A DNA stretch of 64,000 nt from CAWIMX01 sp963792785. GTDB lineage: Bacteria; Acidobacteriota; Vicinamibacteria; Vicinamibacterales; CAVVIG01. The translations under genes and the position numbers were made by a program. Under the pieces are notes generated by a model that saw only the letters and a list, made by a program, of their open reading frames with translations, had not been told where the DNA came from and searched no databases. Position 1 is the first letter of the stretch. Each line of letters opens with the position of its first letter. Positions 16,783 to 25,903 of the stretch are shown one piece after another. The DNA lies in NCBI GenBank assembly GCA_963792785.1, contig CAWBXO010000001.1:2108001-2172000 (forward strand), in the 5' to 3' direction.

Positions 16783-17577
16783 ATGCCACCTGACACTGAC
16801 ACCGTCGTCGCGATTACCGGGGCGTCCGCGGGCATCGGACGCGCGACCGCCCTGCGGCTCGCGCGCGACGGCGCCAGCGTGGCCATCTGCGCCCGCCGGC
16901 GGGATCGGCTGGAGACCCTCGCCGCGGAGATCGACGCGGCCGGCGGGCACGCGCTCGTCGTGCCCGGCGACGTCACCCGCGCCGCGGACATGGACGCCCT
17001 GGTCGCGCGCACCGTCGAGCAGTTCGGCCGCCTCGACGTGATCCTGTGCAACGCCGGCTTCGGCATCGCCGGATCGGTCGACCGCACCACGCCCGATCAG
17101 ATGCGGGCGCTCCTCGACACGAACTACATGGGCACGTTCCTCGCCGCCCGCGCGGCCATGCCCGTGTTCCGCCGCCAGGGCCGCGGCCACGTCATCGTCG
17201 TCTCGTCCATCGTCGGCAAGCGCGCGGTGCCCTACATGGGCGCCTACGCCGCGACGAAGTTCGCGCAGGTCGGGCTCGCCGAGGCCATCCGCTCGGAGTG
17301 CGTGGGCACGGGCATCCACGTCAGCGTCGTCTATCCGGTCTCGACCGAGACCGACTTCTTCGACGTGATGACACGCGAGACCGGCGCGACCGTGGAGCGC
17401 GCGTTCGGGCCCCGGCAGCCCGTCGAGACCGTGGCCGACGCGATCGCCCGCGCCATCGCGCGCCCGGTCCCCGAGGTGTACCCGCACCGGCTGTCGCGGG
17501 CGCTGGTGTGGCTGAACGCGTTCGCGCCCGGGTTCACCGATCGGATCGTGAAACGCTACGGGAGAAAACCCCTGTGA
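16783..17577 (+). CDS. short-chain dehydrogenase/reductase
   Basis: A 264-residue classical SDR. The cofactor motif is ITGASAGIGRATAL, the structural motif is CNAGFG, and the catalytic serine (VVSSIVGKR) and YAATK complete the triad. ARRRDR after strand 2 favours NADP. The start is taken at ATG 16783; an upstream in-frame ATG at 16753 lies inside the repeat. It overlaps the next gene by GTGA. Substrate unknown. Confidence 0.9.
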   Translation: MPPDTDTVVAITGASAGIGRATALRLARDGASVAICARRRDRLETLAAEIDAAGGHALVVPGDVTRAADMDALVARTVEQFGRLDVILCNAGFGIAGSVDRTTPDQMRALLDTNYMGTFLAARAAMPVFRRQGRGHVIVVSSIVGKRAVPYMGAYAATKFAQVGLAEAIRSECVGTGIHVSVVYPVSTETDFFDVMTRETGATVERAFGPRQPVETVADAIARAIARPVPEVYPHRLSRALVWLNAFAPGFTDRIVKRYGRKPL

Positions 17578-18936
17578 CCGCGGCGACGCCGGACGTCGAG
17601 GCGATCGCGCGCGCCGTCGCCGGCGCCGGCGGCCGGGCGCTGGTCGTGGGCGGATGGGTCCGCGACCGGATCATGGGCCGCGACTCCAAGGACGTCGACG
17701 TGGAGGTATTCGGCGTCCCCGCCGAGCGCCTGCGGACGCTCCTCGAGACCTTCGGCCGCGTCGAGTCGGTCGGCGAGAGCTTCCAGGTCTTCAAGTGCGG
17801 CGACATCGACGTGTCGCTGCCCCGCCGCGAGTCGAAGAAGGGCCGCGGCCATCGCGGCTTCGAGGTGACCGGCAATCCGTCGATGAGCTTCGAGGACGCG
17901 GCGCGCCGCCGCGACTTTCGCGTCAACGCCATCTCGTGGGATCCGCTCACCGGCGAGTACCAGGATCCGTTCGACGGCCGCGCCGACATCGCCGCGCGCC
18001 GGCTGCGCGTCGTCGATCCGGCCACGTTCGCCGACGACAGCCTGCGCGTGCTGCGCGCCGTGCAGTTCGCCGCCCGCCTCGGCTTCACCCTGGACGACGA
18101 GGCGCGCGCGATCTGCCGGACGATCCCGCTCGACGACCTGCCGGCCGAGCGCGTCTGGGGAGAGGTCGAGAAACTGCTGTCCGCGCCGCGGCCGTCAGTG
18201 GGCTTCGCGCTGGCGCTCGACCTCGGCGTGGTCGGCGGCGCTCTGGCCCGAACTGCACGCGCTCGTCGGCGTCGTGCAGGAGCCGGAGTGGCACCCCGAG
18301 GGCGACGTCTGGGTGCACACGCTGCAGGTGATCGACCAGGCGCGCACGCGCGTCGACGATCTGCCGCGGCCCGAGCGCCTCGCCGTGATGCTCGGCGCCG
18401 TCTGCCACGACTTCGGCAAGCCGGCGACGACGGCCTTTCTGGACGGCCGGATTCGATCGATCGATCACGAGGAGCAGGGTGTCGCGCCCGCCGCCGCGTT
18501 CCTCGATCGGCTCAACGTCCACTCGATCGAGGGCTACGACGTGCGGAGGCAGGTGCTCGGCATGACGGCGCAGCACCTCAAGCCCGGCATGTGGTTCAAG
18601 GTGCGTGACGAGGTGGGCGACGGCGCGTTCCGGCGGCTCGCGCAGAAGGTGGACCTCGAGCTGCTCGCGCGGCTCGCGAAGTCCGACTGCCTGGGCCGCG
18701 AGCCCGGGCAGTTCAACTGCGAGGCGATGGACTGGTTCCTGGAGCGGGCCCGCGCGCTCGGCGTCGAACACCAGCCGCCTGGCCCGATCCTGCTCGGCCG
18801 CCACCTGCTGGACCTCGGCGTCAGGCCGGGCCCGCGCATGGGCGAGATCCTGAAGGCCGTCTACGAACAGCAGCTCGACGGCCGCGTCGCCACGCTCGAC
18901 GACGCCATCGAAGCGGCCCGGCAGCTTCTCGAGTGA
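17574..18936 (+). CDS. CCA-adding enzyme / poly(A) polymerase family protein with HD domain (frameshifted)
   Basis: The first half (from GTG 17574) has the nucleotidyltransferase motif VVGGWVRDRIMGR with DVDVEVFG, and the head-domain RRRDFRVNAISWDP. The second half, in another frame, carries the HD phosphohydrolase signature ICHDFGKP. A single extra base near 18,233 (in GTCGGCGGCG) separates them; removing it gives a continuous AALWPELHALVGVVQEPEW. The intact product would be about 453 residues. It acts on tRNA 3' ends or RNA tails. A sequencing error is more likely than a true pseudogene, because both halves are otherwise intact. Confidence 0.85.
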
Positions 18937-19010
18937 CGAAACCGCCGGATGCCGGGACGAACGGCCGATCGCGCGATTGGCGATCGCCTTGGCGGTGTTA
19001 CGGTGGCGGC

Positions 19011-19520
19011 ATGCGAACCCTCTTCCCGGCGTTCCTGCTCGTCCTTGCGACGTCCCTCGCCGCGGCGCAGTCGCCCGCGCCGCCGCCGCGCCCGTGCACG
19101 GGGCCTGAATACCGGCAGTTCGACTTCTGGGTCGGCGACTGGACCGTGACCGTGACCGACGGCCGCGCCGCGGGCACGAGCCACGTCGAACGCTTCGCCG
19201 ACGGCTGCGGCGTGCAGGAGGAATGGACCTCGGCTGGCGGCAGCACCGGCCGCAGCCTGAACGGCTATCGCGCGGCCGACGGCCGATGGCACCAGGTGTG
19301 GCTGGGCGCCGACGGCATCTGGCTCGACTTGAGCGGCGGCCTGCAGGACGGCGCGATGGTCCTGGAGGGCCGCACCACGATGGGGAACGGGAGCGTCGTG
19401 CGGCAGCGGATCACCTGGACGCCCCGCGACGACGGCCGCGTGCGCCAGTTCTGGCAACAATCGGCCGACGAGGGCCGGACGTGGGAGGCCGCCTTCGACG
19501 GCCTCTACACGCCGCGGTAA
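19011..19520 (+). CDS. secreted lipocalin-like (DUF1579-type) protein
   Basis: A 169-residue protein with a signal peptide (about 1-19, ending AAAQ). A domain beginning FDFWVGDWTV and continuing with alternating strands (SLNGYRAADGRWHQVWLG) is typical of small secreted beta-barrel proteins in soil bacteria. Start ATG 19011 places the signal peptide; an earlier in-frame ATG overlaps the upstream stop region. Ligand and function are unknown. Confidence 0.7.
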   Translation: MRTLFPAFLLVLATSLAAAQSPAPPPRPCTGPEYRQFDFWVGDWTVTVTDGRAAGTSHVERFADGCGVQEEWTSAGGSTGRSLNGYRAADGRWHQVWLGADGIWLDLSGGLQDGAMVLEGRTTMGNGSVVRQRITWTPRDDGRVRQFWQQSADEGRTWEAAFDGLYTPR

Positions 19521-19537
19521 CGCGCTGCTCGGCGCGC

Positions 19538-20377
19538 CTACTCCAGGTGCTTGCGCAGGAAGGCGAGCACGAGCGGCCACGACTCGCGCGTCGCCTTCAT
19601 GTTCGCGCCGTTCTGGCCGTCCTGGGCGCGCAGGAACCCGTGTCCGGCGCCCGCGAACACGTTCGGCTCGTACGTCGCGCCGGTTTTCGCCAGCTCGGCC
19701 GTCGCCACCGGAATGTTCGCGTCCACGCGCTCGTCGTCGCCGCCGTACAGCCCGAGGATCGGCGCCTCGGCCGCGACGTATTCCGCGGGATCGGTCGGCA
19801 TCGGCCCGTAGTACGACACGGCCGCGTTGAGCGCCGGCTGCTTCAGCGCGTAGTTGAAGCTCGCCCCGCCGCCCCAGCAGAAGCCGATCGTGCCGATGAG
19901 CCCGGACGCCGCCGGAATCTGCAGGGCGTACTCGCGCACGGCGTTCAGCTTGTCCACGACCATCGGGTTCGTCAGCGTGCGAATCGTCTGGCCGACCTGG
20001 TCGCCGAGCGACGCCGTGCCGCCGCCGTTCGGGCCCATGCCGCTCAGCAGATCGGGCGCGATCGCGATGAAGCCTTCCTTCGCGAGCTGGTCGGCCACGC
20101 CGCGCACCCAGTCCTGCATGCCGAAGATCTCGTGGATCACGATCACGACCGGCGCCTTGCTCGAGCGCTCCGGATAAACCACGAAGCTGTTGATCGGCGG
20201 GCCGCCGCGCATCTGGATGTCGACCCACTCGCCGTGCCTCGGCGAGTTCTGCAGCTGGGCCACCGCGGCGTCCGCGTCCGGCGGAAGGTTCTCGTTGCGA
20301 CTGCGGCTCTGCGCGAACGGCAGCGCCACGGCCAGCGCCGCGACGGCGATTCCGGCAAGCGTCAGCTTTTTGTACAT
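19538..20377 (-). CDS. secreted dienelactone hydrolase family protein
   Basis: A 279-residue alpha/beta hydrolase with an N-terminal signal peptide (about 1-22). The dienelactone-hydrolase triad is visible: cysteine in GTIGFCWGGGASF, aspartate in YGGDDERVD and histidine in GAGHGF. EIFGMQDWVRGVADQLA is also characteristic. The ATG at 20377 follows a purine-rich GGGGGAT. Members of the exported branch hydrolyse diverse esters or lactones; the substrate is not evident. Confidence 0.92.
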   Translation of the reverse strand: MYKKLTLAGIAVAALAVALPFAQSRSRNENLPPDADAAVAQLQNSPRHGEWVDIQMRGGPPINSFVVYPERSSKAPVVIVIHEIFGMQDWVRGVADQLAKEGFIAIAPDLLSGMGPNGGGTASLGDQVGQTIRTLTNPMVVDKLNAVREYALQIPAASGLIGTIGFCWGGGASFNYALKQPALNAAVSYYGPMPTDPAEYVAAEAPILGLYGGDDERVDANIPVATAELAKTGATYEPNVFAGAGHGFLRAQDGQNGANMKATRESWPLVLAFLRKHLE

Positions 20378-20384
20378 GTGATCC

Positions 20385-20428
20385 CCCCTTCCAGACCTGC
20401 CCGACCCACCCGACCTGCCCGACCTACC
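20385..20428 (-). repeat. 9-base tandem array, unit GGTCGGGTG (minus-strand reading)
   Basis: About four degenerate copies (CCCGACCCA, CCCGACCTG) lie between the hydrolase start and the epimerase stop. They are in inverted orientation to the array at 21,375-21,442, so the two arrays bracket the epimerase gene. Confidence 0.82.
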
Positions 20429-21350
20429 CCGCGCTGGCTTCCCGCCACTCCCCAAGCAGGCGCGCAGCGTTGCCGGCGACGGATCGCAGCGATGGCGTCC
20501 ACCCGAGCGCGCGCGCGCGGGGGCTGCGGACGACCTGGTCGAGCGCCAGCGCCTCGGCGTACGTGCCCAGCGTCCTGCTGGCTTCCTCGACCGCCACGTG
20601 CCGGACGTCCGGCTGCGTGGTCACGTGGGGCCGGATGGCCTCCACGAGGTCCCGCACGCGCTCGTCGCCCTCGTCATTCGCATGATAAACGCCGTCGGCG
20701 TCCTCGCGCGCGACCAGCCGGACGTACAGATCGGCCAGGTCCCGCTCGTACACGAGCGGCCAGTGGTTGTTGCCGTCGCCCACCACCCGCACCAGACCGT
20801 TCGAGGCCGACTTGAAGAGCTCGCCCACGCGCCCCTGGTACCCGCCGTAGACCATGCCGGGCCGCACCACGACGGTGCGCAGGGCCTGGCCCGCGGCGCC
20901 GAGCACGAGCGCCTCGTGCGCCGGCCGCCACGCCACGTGCCGAATCGGGTTCACCGAAGCGGCCTCATCGGCGGGATCCGGCTGGCGGCCCAGGACCCAG
21001 GTGCCGGAGGTGTAGATGACGAACCGCTTCGCGGGGGCGGTCGATCCGGCCGTGCGCGGCCGCTTCGCCGACGCGATCAGCGTCTCGAGCGCGGTGCGTT
21101 CGATCTCGGGCCCGCGTCCCGGCGTGTGATCGAACGCCGCGTGGATGTAGCCGTCCTGGCCGTCCGCCGACGCGCGGAACGACTCGGGGGCGGCCAGCGT
21201 GCCGACGACGGGATGCCCGCCGCGCGCGGCGACGCGCGAGGCCTTCTCGTTGTCGCGCACGAGCGCGGTCACGTCGTGCCCGCCGCGCACGAGCGCGTCG
21301 AGCACGGCCGCACCGATGTACCCGGTCGCGCCGGTCAGAAAGATTCTCAT
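20424..21350 (-). CDS. extended SDR, NAD-dependent epimerase/dehydratase family
   Basis: A 308-residue protein with a Rossmann motif FLTGATGYIGAAVLDAL and an atypical extended-SDR pattern, RFVIYTSGTWVLG. The canonical YxxxK is replaced around WRPAHEALVL, as in NmrA/reductase-like relatives. VVVRPGMVYGGYQG and PLVYERDLADLYVRL follow. It is a probable NAD(P)-binding reductase of unknown substrate. It is bracketed by inverted 9-base arrays. Confidence 0.85.
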   Translation of the reverse strand: MRIFLTGATGYIGAAVLDALVRGGHDVTALVRDNEKASRVAARGGHPVVGTLAAPESFRASADGQDGYIHAAFDHTPGRGPEIERTALETLIASAKRPRTAGSTAPAKRFVIYTSGTWVLGRQPDPADEAASVNPIRHVAWRPAHEALVLGAAGQALRTVVVRPGMVYGGYQGRVGELFKSASNGLVRVVGDGNNHWPLVYERDLADLYVRLVAREDADGVYHANDEGDERVRDLVEAIRPHVTTQPDVRHVAVEEASRTLGTYAEALALDQVVRSPRARALGWTPSLRSVAGNAARLLGEWREASAG

Positions 21351-21374
21351 GATCTGGAGCGATACAGCTTATAT

Positions 21375-21442
21375 CAGGTCGGGTGGGTCGGGTGGGTCGG
21401 GTGGGTCGGGTGGGTGGGGTGGGTCGGGTGGGTCAGGTGGGC
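21375..21442 (+). repeat. 9-base tandem array, unit GGGTCGGGT
   Basis: Seven to eight nearly perfect GGTGGGTCG copies occupy the divergent promoter space between the epimerase and the acyl-ligase fusion. The runs of three Gs could form G-quadruplexes. A related unit also appears inside the coding region at 29,549-29,582. Confidence 0.92.
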
Positions 21443-21464
21443 ATTTTCCACGATAATCCACAGT

Positions 21465-23945
21465 GTGAAACGCGACACCCTGGTCGACGTCTTCGAGGAT
21501 CTCGCCGCGGCCCGTGGCGAGTTTCTCGTGTACGACGACGGGTTCCGCACGCACACCTACCGCTACGAAGATGTCGGACGCGCGGCGCGCGGGTTCGCCG
21601 CCCGGGCGCACGCGCTCGGGCTTCGCAAGGGCGACGCCGCGATCGTGTGGTCCGAGAACCGGCCCGAATGGATCGTCGCGTTCTGGGGCTGCATCCTCAT
21701 CGGCGTCGTCGTCGTGCCGATCGACTATCGATCGTCGCCCGACTTCGTCGCGCGCGTCGCGCGGGTCGTGTCGGCGAAGCTCGTGCTGATCGGGCAGGAC
21801 GTCGCTGCCCTGAGCGGCGTCGACGCGCCGGTGTGGGCGCTCCATGATCTGGATTGGTCCGGCGGCAGCCCGCCGGCCGTCGCGGCGGCCCGCAACGACG
21901 TGGCCGAGATCATCTTCACGTCGGGCGCGACGGCGGAGCCCAAGGGCGTCGTCATCACGCACGGGAACGTGCTGGCCAACACGGTGCCCGTGGAGCGCGA
22001 GGTTCTCAAATACCGGAAGTGGGGTAAACCCTTCTATCCATTGAGGTTCCTGAACCTCCTTCCCCTGAGCCACATGTTCGGCCAGGCCATGGCCACCTTC
22101 ATCCCGCCGATGATCCCCGGCACCGTCATCTTCATGCGCGGGCACAACCCGGTGGAGATCGCCGCGCTCGTGAAGTCGCGGCGCGTGTCGGTCATCGTGT
22201 CGGTGCCGAAGATCCTCGAGGTGCTGAAGGACCACATCGTGCGCGCCGTGCCCGAATCGGCGACGCCTGGCCCGAAGCAGCACTTCCTCCGCCGCTGGTG
22301 GCGGTACCGGCGCGTGCACCGGCGCTTCGGCTGGAAGTTCTGGGCGTTCGTCGTCGGCGCGGCGCCGCTCGATCCGGAACTCGAGACGTTCTGGGGCGAG
22401 CTGGGGTTCGTCGTGATCCAGGGCTACGGCCTCACGGAAACCGCGCCCATCGTCACGCTGAATCATCCGTTCGGGACGAAGAAAGGCTCGGTCGGCAAGG
22501 CGATCGCGGGCGTGGAGATGAAGATCGCGCCCGACGGCGAGATTCTCGTGCGCGGCGAGAACGTCACGCAGGGCTACTTCCACGACGAGCAGGAGACCGC
22601 GCGCGCGTTCGAGGACGGGTGGTTCCACACCGGCGACATCGGCGAGCTCGCGGCCGATGGCCAGCTCTACATCCGTGGCCGCAAGAAGGAGATGATCGTC
22701 ACGCCCGAGGGGTTGAACGTGTTCCCCGAGGACGTGGAGCGCGTCCTGAACCAGCTGCCGGGCGTGCGGGACTCCGCGGTGGTCGGCGCGCCGGGGCCCG
22801 GCGGCGGCGAGCGCGTGCATGCCGTGCTCGTGGTCGAGCCGGGCGCGTCGGTCGACCAGATCACGCGCGAGGCCAACGCGCAGCTCGGCGACGCGCAGAA
22901 GATCCGCCGCACCCTCGTGTGGCCGGCGCCCGAGCTGCCGCGGACGGACGGCACGCGGAAACTGAAGCGCGCGGCGATTCGCGCGTGGGCCTCCGGCAGC
23001 GGCGAGGCGCCCGCCGTGCAGGCCGGGCGCGATCAGCTCGCGGCGCTGCTCGCCAAGTACAGCGGGCGGGATGTGTCGCCCGAGACCACGCTCGACGAGC
23101 TCGGCTTGAGCTCGCTCGAGCGCGTGGAGCTGATGGTCGCGCTGGAGGACGCCTTCGACGCGCGGCTCGACGAGCGCGCGTTCTCGGAGGCGCCGAACGT
23201 CGGCGCCCTGCGCGCCATGGTCGAGCACGCGCCGGCGCAGGCGTCGATGCCGGCCGAGGCGGTCGCGTTTCCGTCCTGGAACCGCACGTGGCCCGCGCGC
23301 GCGGTGCGCCGCGTCAGCCTGCCGACGTGGATTCTGCCGCTCGCGCGCGCCTTCGCGTGGATCAAAGTCGAGGGCCTCGAGCACCTGCGCGACGTGCAGG
23401 GCCCGGTGATCTTCGCGTCGAACCACCAGAGCCACATGGACACGCCGGCGATCCTCTGGGCGCTGCCGGGCCGCTGGCGCTACCGCGTGGCGCCGGCCAT
23501 GGCGAAGGAATTCTTCCGCGCGCACTTCTACCCCGCCGAGCACGGCCGGCTGGCCTGGTTCACCAACAGCCTGAACTACGGGCTCGCGGCGCTCTTCTTC
23601 AACGCGTTTCCACTGCCGCAGCGCGAGGCGGGCGCGCGCGACACGCTCCGCTACATCGGCGAAGTGCTCGAGGGCGGCGACTCAGTGCTGATCTTTCCCG
23701 AGGGCGTGCGGAGCGACACGGGCGCGATCGAGGCGTTCCGGCCGGGCATCGGCATGATCGCCGCGCGCCTCGACGTGCCGGTGGTGCCCGTGCGCCTGGA
23801 GGGCCTCGACAAGGTGCTGCACCACTCGTGGAAAATGGCGAAACCGGGCCCGGCCCGGGTCGCGTTCGGCGCCCCCATGCGGCTGACGGGCGAAAACTAC
23901 GAGGATTTGGCCAAACAGGTCGAAGAAGCGGTCAAATCCCTGTGA
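21465..23945 (+). CDS. acyl-CoA/ACP ligase – carrier protein – acyltransferase fusion
   Basis: An 826-residue three-part protein starting at GTG 21465. Residues about 10-510 are an AMP-forming ligase (FTSGATAEPKGVVITHGN, GYGLTETAPIVTLNHP, GWFHTGDIGEL, and RGRKKEMIV). About 530-590 is a phosphopantetheine carrier domain with its attachment serine in DELGLSSLERVELM. About 620-826 is an LPLAT acyltransferase (NHQSHMDTP, IFPEGVRSDTG). This order resembles Aas-type 2-acylglycerophosphoethanolamine recycling but adds an internal carrier. It would activate a fatty acid, hold it and acylate a lysolipid on the membrane. Confidence 0.9.
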   Translation: MKRDTLVDVFEDLAAARGEFLVYDDGFRTHTYRYEDVGRAARGFAARAHALGLRKGDAAIVWSENRPEWIVAFWGCILIGVVVVPIDYRSSPDFVARVARVVSAKLVLIGQDVAALSGVDAPVWALHDLDWSGGSPPAVAAARNDVAEIIFTSGATAEPKGVVITHGNVLANTVPVEREVLKYRKWGKPFYPLRFLNLLPLSHMFGQAMATFIPPMIPGTVIFMRGHNPVEIAALVKSRRVSVIVSVPKILEVLKDHIVRAVPESATPGPKQHFLRRWWRYRRVHRRFGWKFWAFVVGAAPLDPELETFWGELGFVVIQGYGLTETAPIVTLNHPFGTKKGSVGKAIAGVEMKIAPDGEILVRGENVTQGYFHDEQETARAFEDGWFHTGDIGELAADGQLYIRGRKKEMIVTPEGLNVFPEDVERVLNQLPGVRDSAVVGAPGPGGGERVHAVLVVEPGASVDQITREANAQLGDAQKIRRTLVWPAPELPRTDGTRKLKRAAIRAWASGSGEAPAVQAGRDQLAALLAKYSGRDVSPETTLDELGLSSLERVELMVALEDAFDARLDERAFSEAPNVGALRAMVEHAPAQASMPAEAVAFPSWNRTWPARAVRRVSLPTWILPLARAFAWIKVEGLEHLRDVQGPVIFASNHQSHMDTPAILWALPGRWRYRVAPAMAKEFFRAHFYPAEHGRLAWFTNSLNYGLAALFFNAFPLPQREAGARDTLRYIGEVLEGGDSVLIFPEGVRSDTGAIEAFRPGIGMIAARLDVPVVPVRLEGLDKVLHHSWKMAKPGPARVAFGAPMRLTGENYEDLAKQVEEAVKSL

Positions 23946-23949
23946 TCCG

Positions 23950-23998
23950 GCCATTACCAAATCACCAATCCAATTACCCAATTACCCAATCACCACAC
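23950..23998 (+). repeat. 8-base tandem array (ATTACCCA)
   Basis: About five copies of CCAATTAC/CCAATCAC lie between the fusion gene and infA. They belong to the same unit family as the arrays at 4,378-4,577. Confidence 0.85.
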
Positions 23999-24059
23999 TT
24001 CAGGATCACCCCTCCCTTGTGGCACAATGTTTGATTGAAGTGGAAAGGATTTCCGTCAT

Positions 24060-24278
24060 TTGAGTAAGGACGACCTCATCGACATGCAGGGCACCGTGGT
24101 GGCCGTGCACAGCGGCGGACTCTACCGCGTGCAGTGCGACGCCGGCCACGAAGTGCTCGCGCAGCTGAGCGGACGCATGCGCCGCTTCCGCATCAAAGTG
24201 GTTCCTGGCGATCGCGTCACCGTGGGTGTCTCGCCCTACGATCCGGTTCGAGGCATCATCACCTTCCGCGCCCGCTAG
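24060..24278 (+). CDS. infA: translation initiation factor IF-1
   Basis: A 72-residue S1/OB-fold protein. DLIDMQGTVVAVHSGGLYRV, the RMRRFRIKVVPGDRVTVG core and SPYDPVRGIITFR are all diagnostic. It starts with TTG at 24060 (the second codon is serine), preceded by a GAAAGGAT ribosome-binding site. IF-1 assists start-codon selection on the 30S subunit. It is followed 20 bases later by the helicase gene. Confidence 0.96.
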   Translation: MSKDDLIDMQGTVVAVHSGGLYRVQCDAGHEVLAQLSGRMRRFRIKVVPGDRVTVGVSPYDPVRGIITFRAR

Positions 24279-24298
24279 CCCTGATTCTCCAGAACGAC

Positions 24299-25570
24299 GT
24301 GAACAGCAAGACAACCGATTCGAAGCCTTCCGGCCAGCGCCGCCGGCGACGTTCGGGGCGAGGTCCGTCCGGCCAGGCGCATGGCGGACCGCGCTCCCAC
24401 CAGTCGCACGGCGGCGGCCGGCCCGCCTCCACCGGCCCGCCGATCCTCACGCCCCTCGAATGCGACACGACACCGGTGCCGTTCGAGACCTTCAACCTCG
24501 ACGCGCGGCTGCTCGAGGGCATCCGCGATCTCGGCTACACGGCGACGCGTCCGATCCAGACGGCCGTCATCGGCCTCGCGCTCGCCGGCGACGATCTGAT
24601 GGCGTGCGCGGAGACGGGCACCGGCAAGACTGCGGCGTTCGTGCTCCCCATGCTGCAGACGCTGCTCACGACCGAACCGAAGCCGAAGAGCCGCGTGCTC
24701 GTGCTCGCGCCCACGCGCGAGCTCGCCGTCCAGATCGAGGACGAAATCCACGGCCTCTCGTACCACACGACGCTCACGAGCGCGGCGGTCTACGGCGGCG
24801 TCGAAATGGGCGCCCAGGAACGCGCGCTCAAGGCGGGCGTCGACACGATCGTCGCCACGCCGGGCCGCCTGATGGATCACATGCGGCAGCAGAACGCGGA
24901 CCTCTCGGGCATCGAGCTGCTCGTGCTGGACGAGGCCGACCGCATGATGGACATGGGCTTCTGGCCCGACGTCCGCCGGATCATCTCCGCGATCCCGACC
25001 GAGCGCCAGACGCTGCTCTTCTCGGCGACGATGCCCGACGAGGTGATGCGGCTCGCGCTGGAGATCGTCAAGGAGCCGAAGTACATCCAGGTGGGACAGC
25101 GCAGCGCGCCCGCCACGACGATCACGCACGAAGCGCACATGATGCCGTCGGCGAAGAAGCTCGACTGGCTGATCGAGTACCTGCGCAAGCCGGCGGGCCC
25201 CGTGCTCGTGTTCTCGCGGACGAAGATCGGCGCCGATCGCCTCACGCGGCGGCTCGCCGCCGCGGGCATCCGGTGCATCGCGCTGCACGCCGATCGCACG
25301 ATGGAGCAGCGCCGATCGGCGGTCGAGGGCTTCCGCGGCGGGCGCTACAACGTGCTGGTGGCGACCGACATCGCCGCGCGCGGCCTCGACATCGACGGCA
25401 TCCACACCGTCGTCAACTACGAGGTGCCCGACTCGCACGAGACCTACGTGCACCGCGTGGGCCGCACGGGCCGCGCCAACGTGGCGGGCCACGCGATCAC
25501 GCTCGCGGCGCCCGAGGAAAAGCGGGGGCTCGCGCAGCTGGATAAGGTCGTCGGCCTTCGCCTAGAATAG
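24299..25570 (+). CDS. DEAD-box RNA helicase (RhlE-like)
   Basis: A 423-residue protein. A basic, glycine-rich N-terminal tail (about 1-55) precedes the helicase core. Q-motif phenylalanine region PFETFNLDARLLEGI, motif I AETGTGKTAAF, Ia APTRELAVQ, II LDEADRMMDMGF, III FSATMP, and VI YVHRVGRTGRAN are all present. It would remodel RNA in ribosome assembly or decay. The proposed GTG start at 24299 is tentative because the tail is poorly conserved. Cold-shock association with infA is common but unproved here. Confidence 0.93.
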   Translation: MNSKTTDSKPSGQRRRRRSGRGPSGQAHGGPRSHQSHGGGRPASTGPPILTPLECDTTPVPFETFNLDARLLEGIRDLGYTATRPIQTAVIGLALAGDDLMACAETGTGKTAAFVLPMLQTLLTTEPKPKSRVLVLAPTRELAVQIEDEIHGLSYHTTLTSAAVYGGVEMGAQERALKAGVDTIVATPGRLMDHMRQQNADLSGIELLVLDEADRMMDMGFWPDVRRIISAIPTERQTLLFSATMPDEVMRLALEIVKEPKYIQVGQRSAPATTITHEAHMMPSAKKLDWLIEYLRKPAGPVLVFSRTKIGADRLTRRLAAAGIRCIALHADRTMEQRRSAVEGFRGGRYNVLVATDIAARGLDIDGIHTVVNYEVPDSHETYVHRVGRTGRANVAGHAITLAAPEEKRGLAQLDKVVGLRLE

Positions 25571-25574
25571 AAGG

Positions 25575-25799
25575 ATGCCCGATACACCGACCGAGGAACA
25601 GTCCCCGGCGGTGGCGCGCTTCAAGTCGTGCCGCTGGCGCCGGCCTCCCGAAGACGGTCCGGAATGCTGCGGCCACCGCGACGTGCTGCCGCTCGCGGGC
25701 ACGACCGGCTTCGATCCCGAAGCCTGGTGCCCCGACTGCGTCTTCTACAAGCTCCGCCGCACGCCGCGCAAGCGCGATCCGGAGGAATATCGGTACTAG
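25575..25799 (+). CDS. small cysteine-containing hypothetical protein
   Basis: A 74-residue protein, ATG four bases after the helicase stop. It has cysteine/histidine positions (FKSCRWRR, ECCGHRD, WCPDC) consistent with a small zinc-binding fold, and a basic end (LRRTPRKRDPEEYRY). Family not recognised. It is probably co-transcribed with the helicase. Confidence 0.65.
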   Translation: MPDTPTEEQSPAVARFKSCRWRRPPEDGPECCGHRDVLPLAGTTGFDPEAWCPDCVFYKLRRTPRKRDPEEYRY

Positions 25800-25896
25800 G
25801 GGTTAGGGGTTAGGGGTTAGGGGTTAGCGAACCACCGCTGTCCCGCAGCTTCGCAGCGTGATCCCGCTAATCCCTAACCCCTAGCCTCTAATCTCT
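25797..25896 (+). repeat. inverted telomere-like arrays TTAGGGG / CCCCTAA
   Basis: Four GGGGTTA units at 25,799-25,828 face degenerate CCCTAACCCCTA copies at about 25,867-25,895. They lie between convergent genes and could form a hairpin or G-quadruplex terminator. Confidence 0.85.
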
Positions 25897-25903
25897 ACTC
25901 GGC

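Noticed and set aside
17574..18936. Programmed ribosomal frameshift
   Set aside because: No slippery heptamer or stimulatory structure at the shift. The position in a GGCGGCG tract fits a sequencing indel.
21369..23543. 724-codon minus-strand frame opposite the acyl-ligase fusion
   Set aside because: Histidine/arginine-rich shadow with no recognisable domain, opposite a gene with clear motifs.
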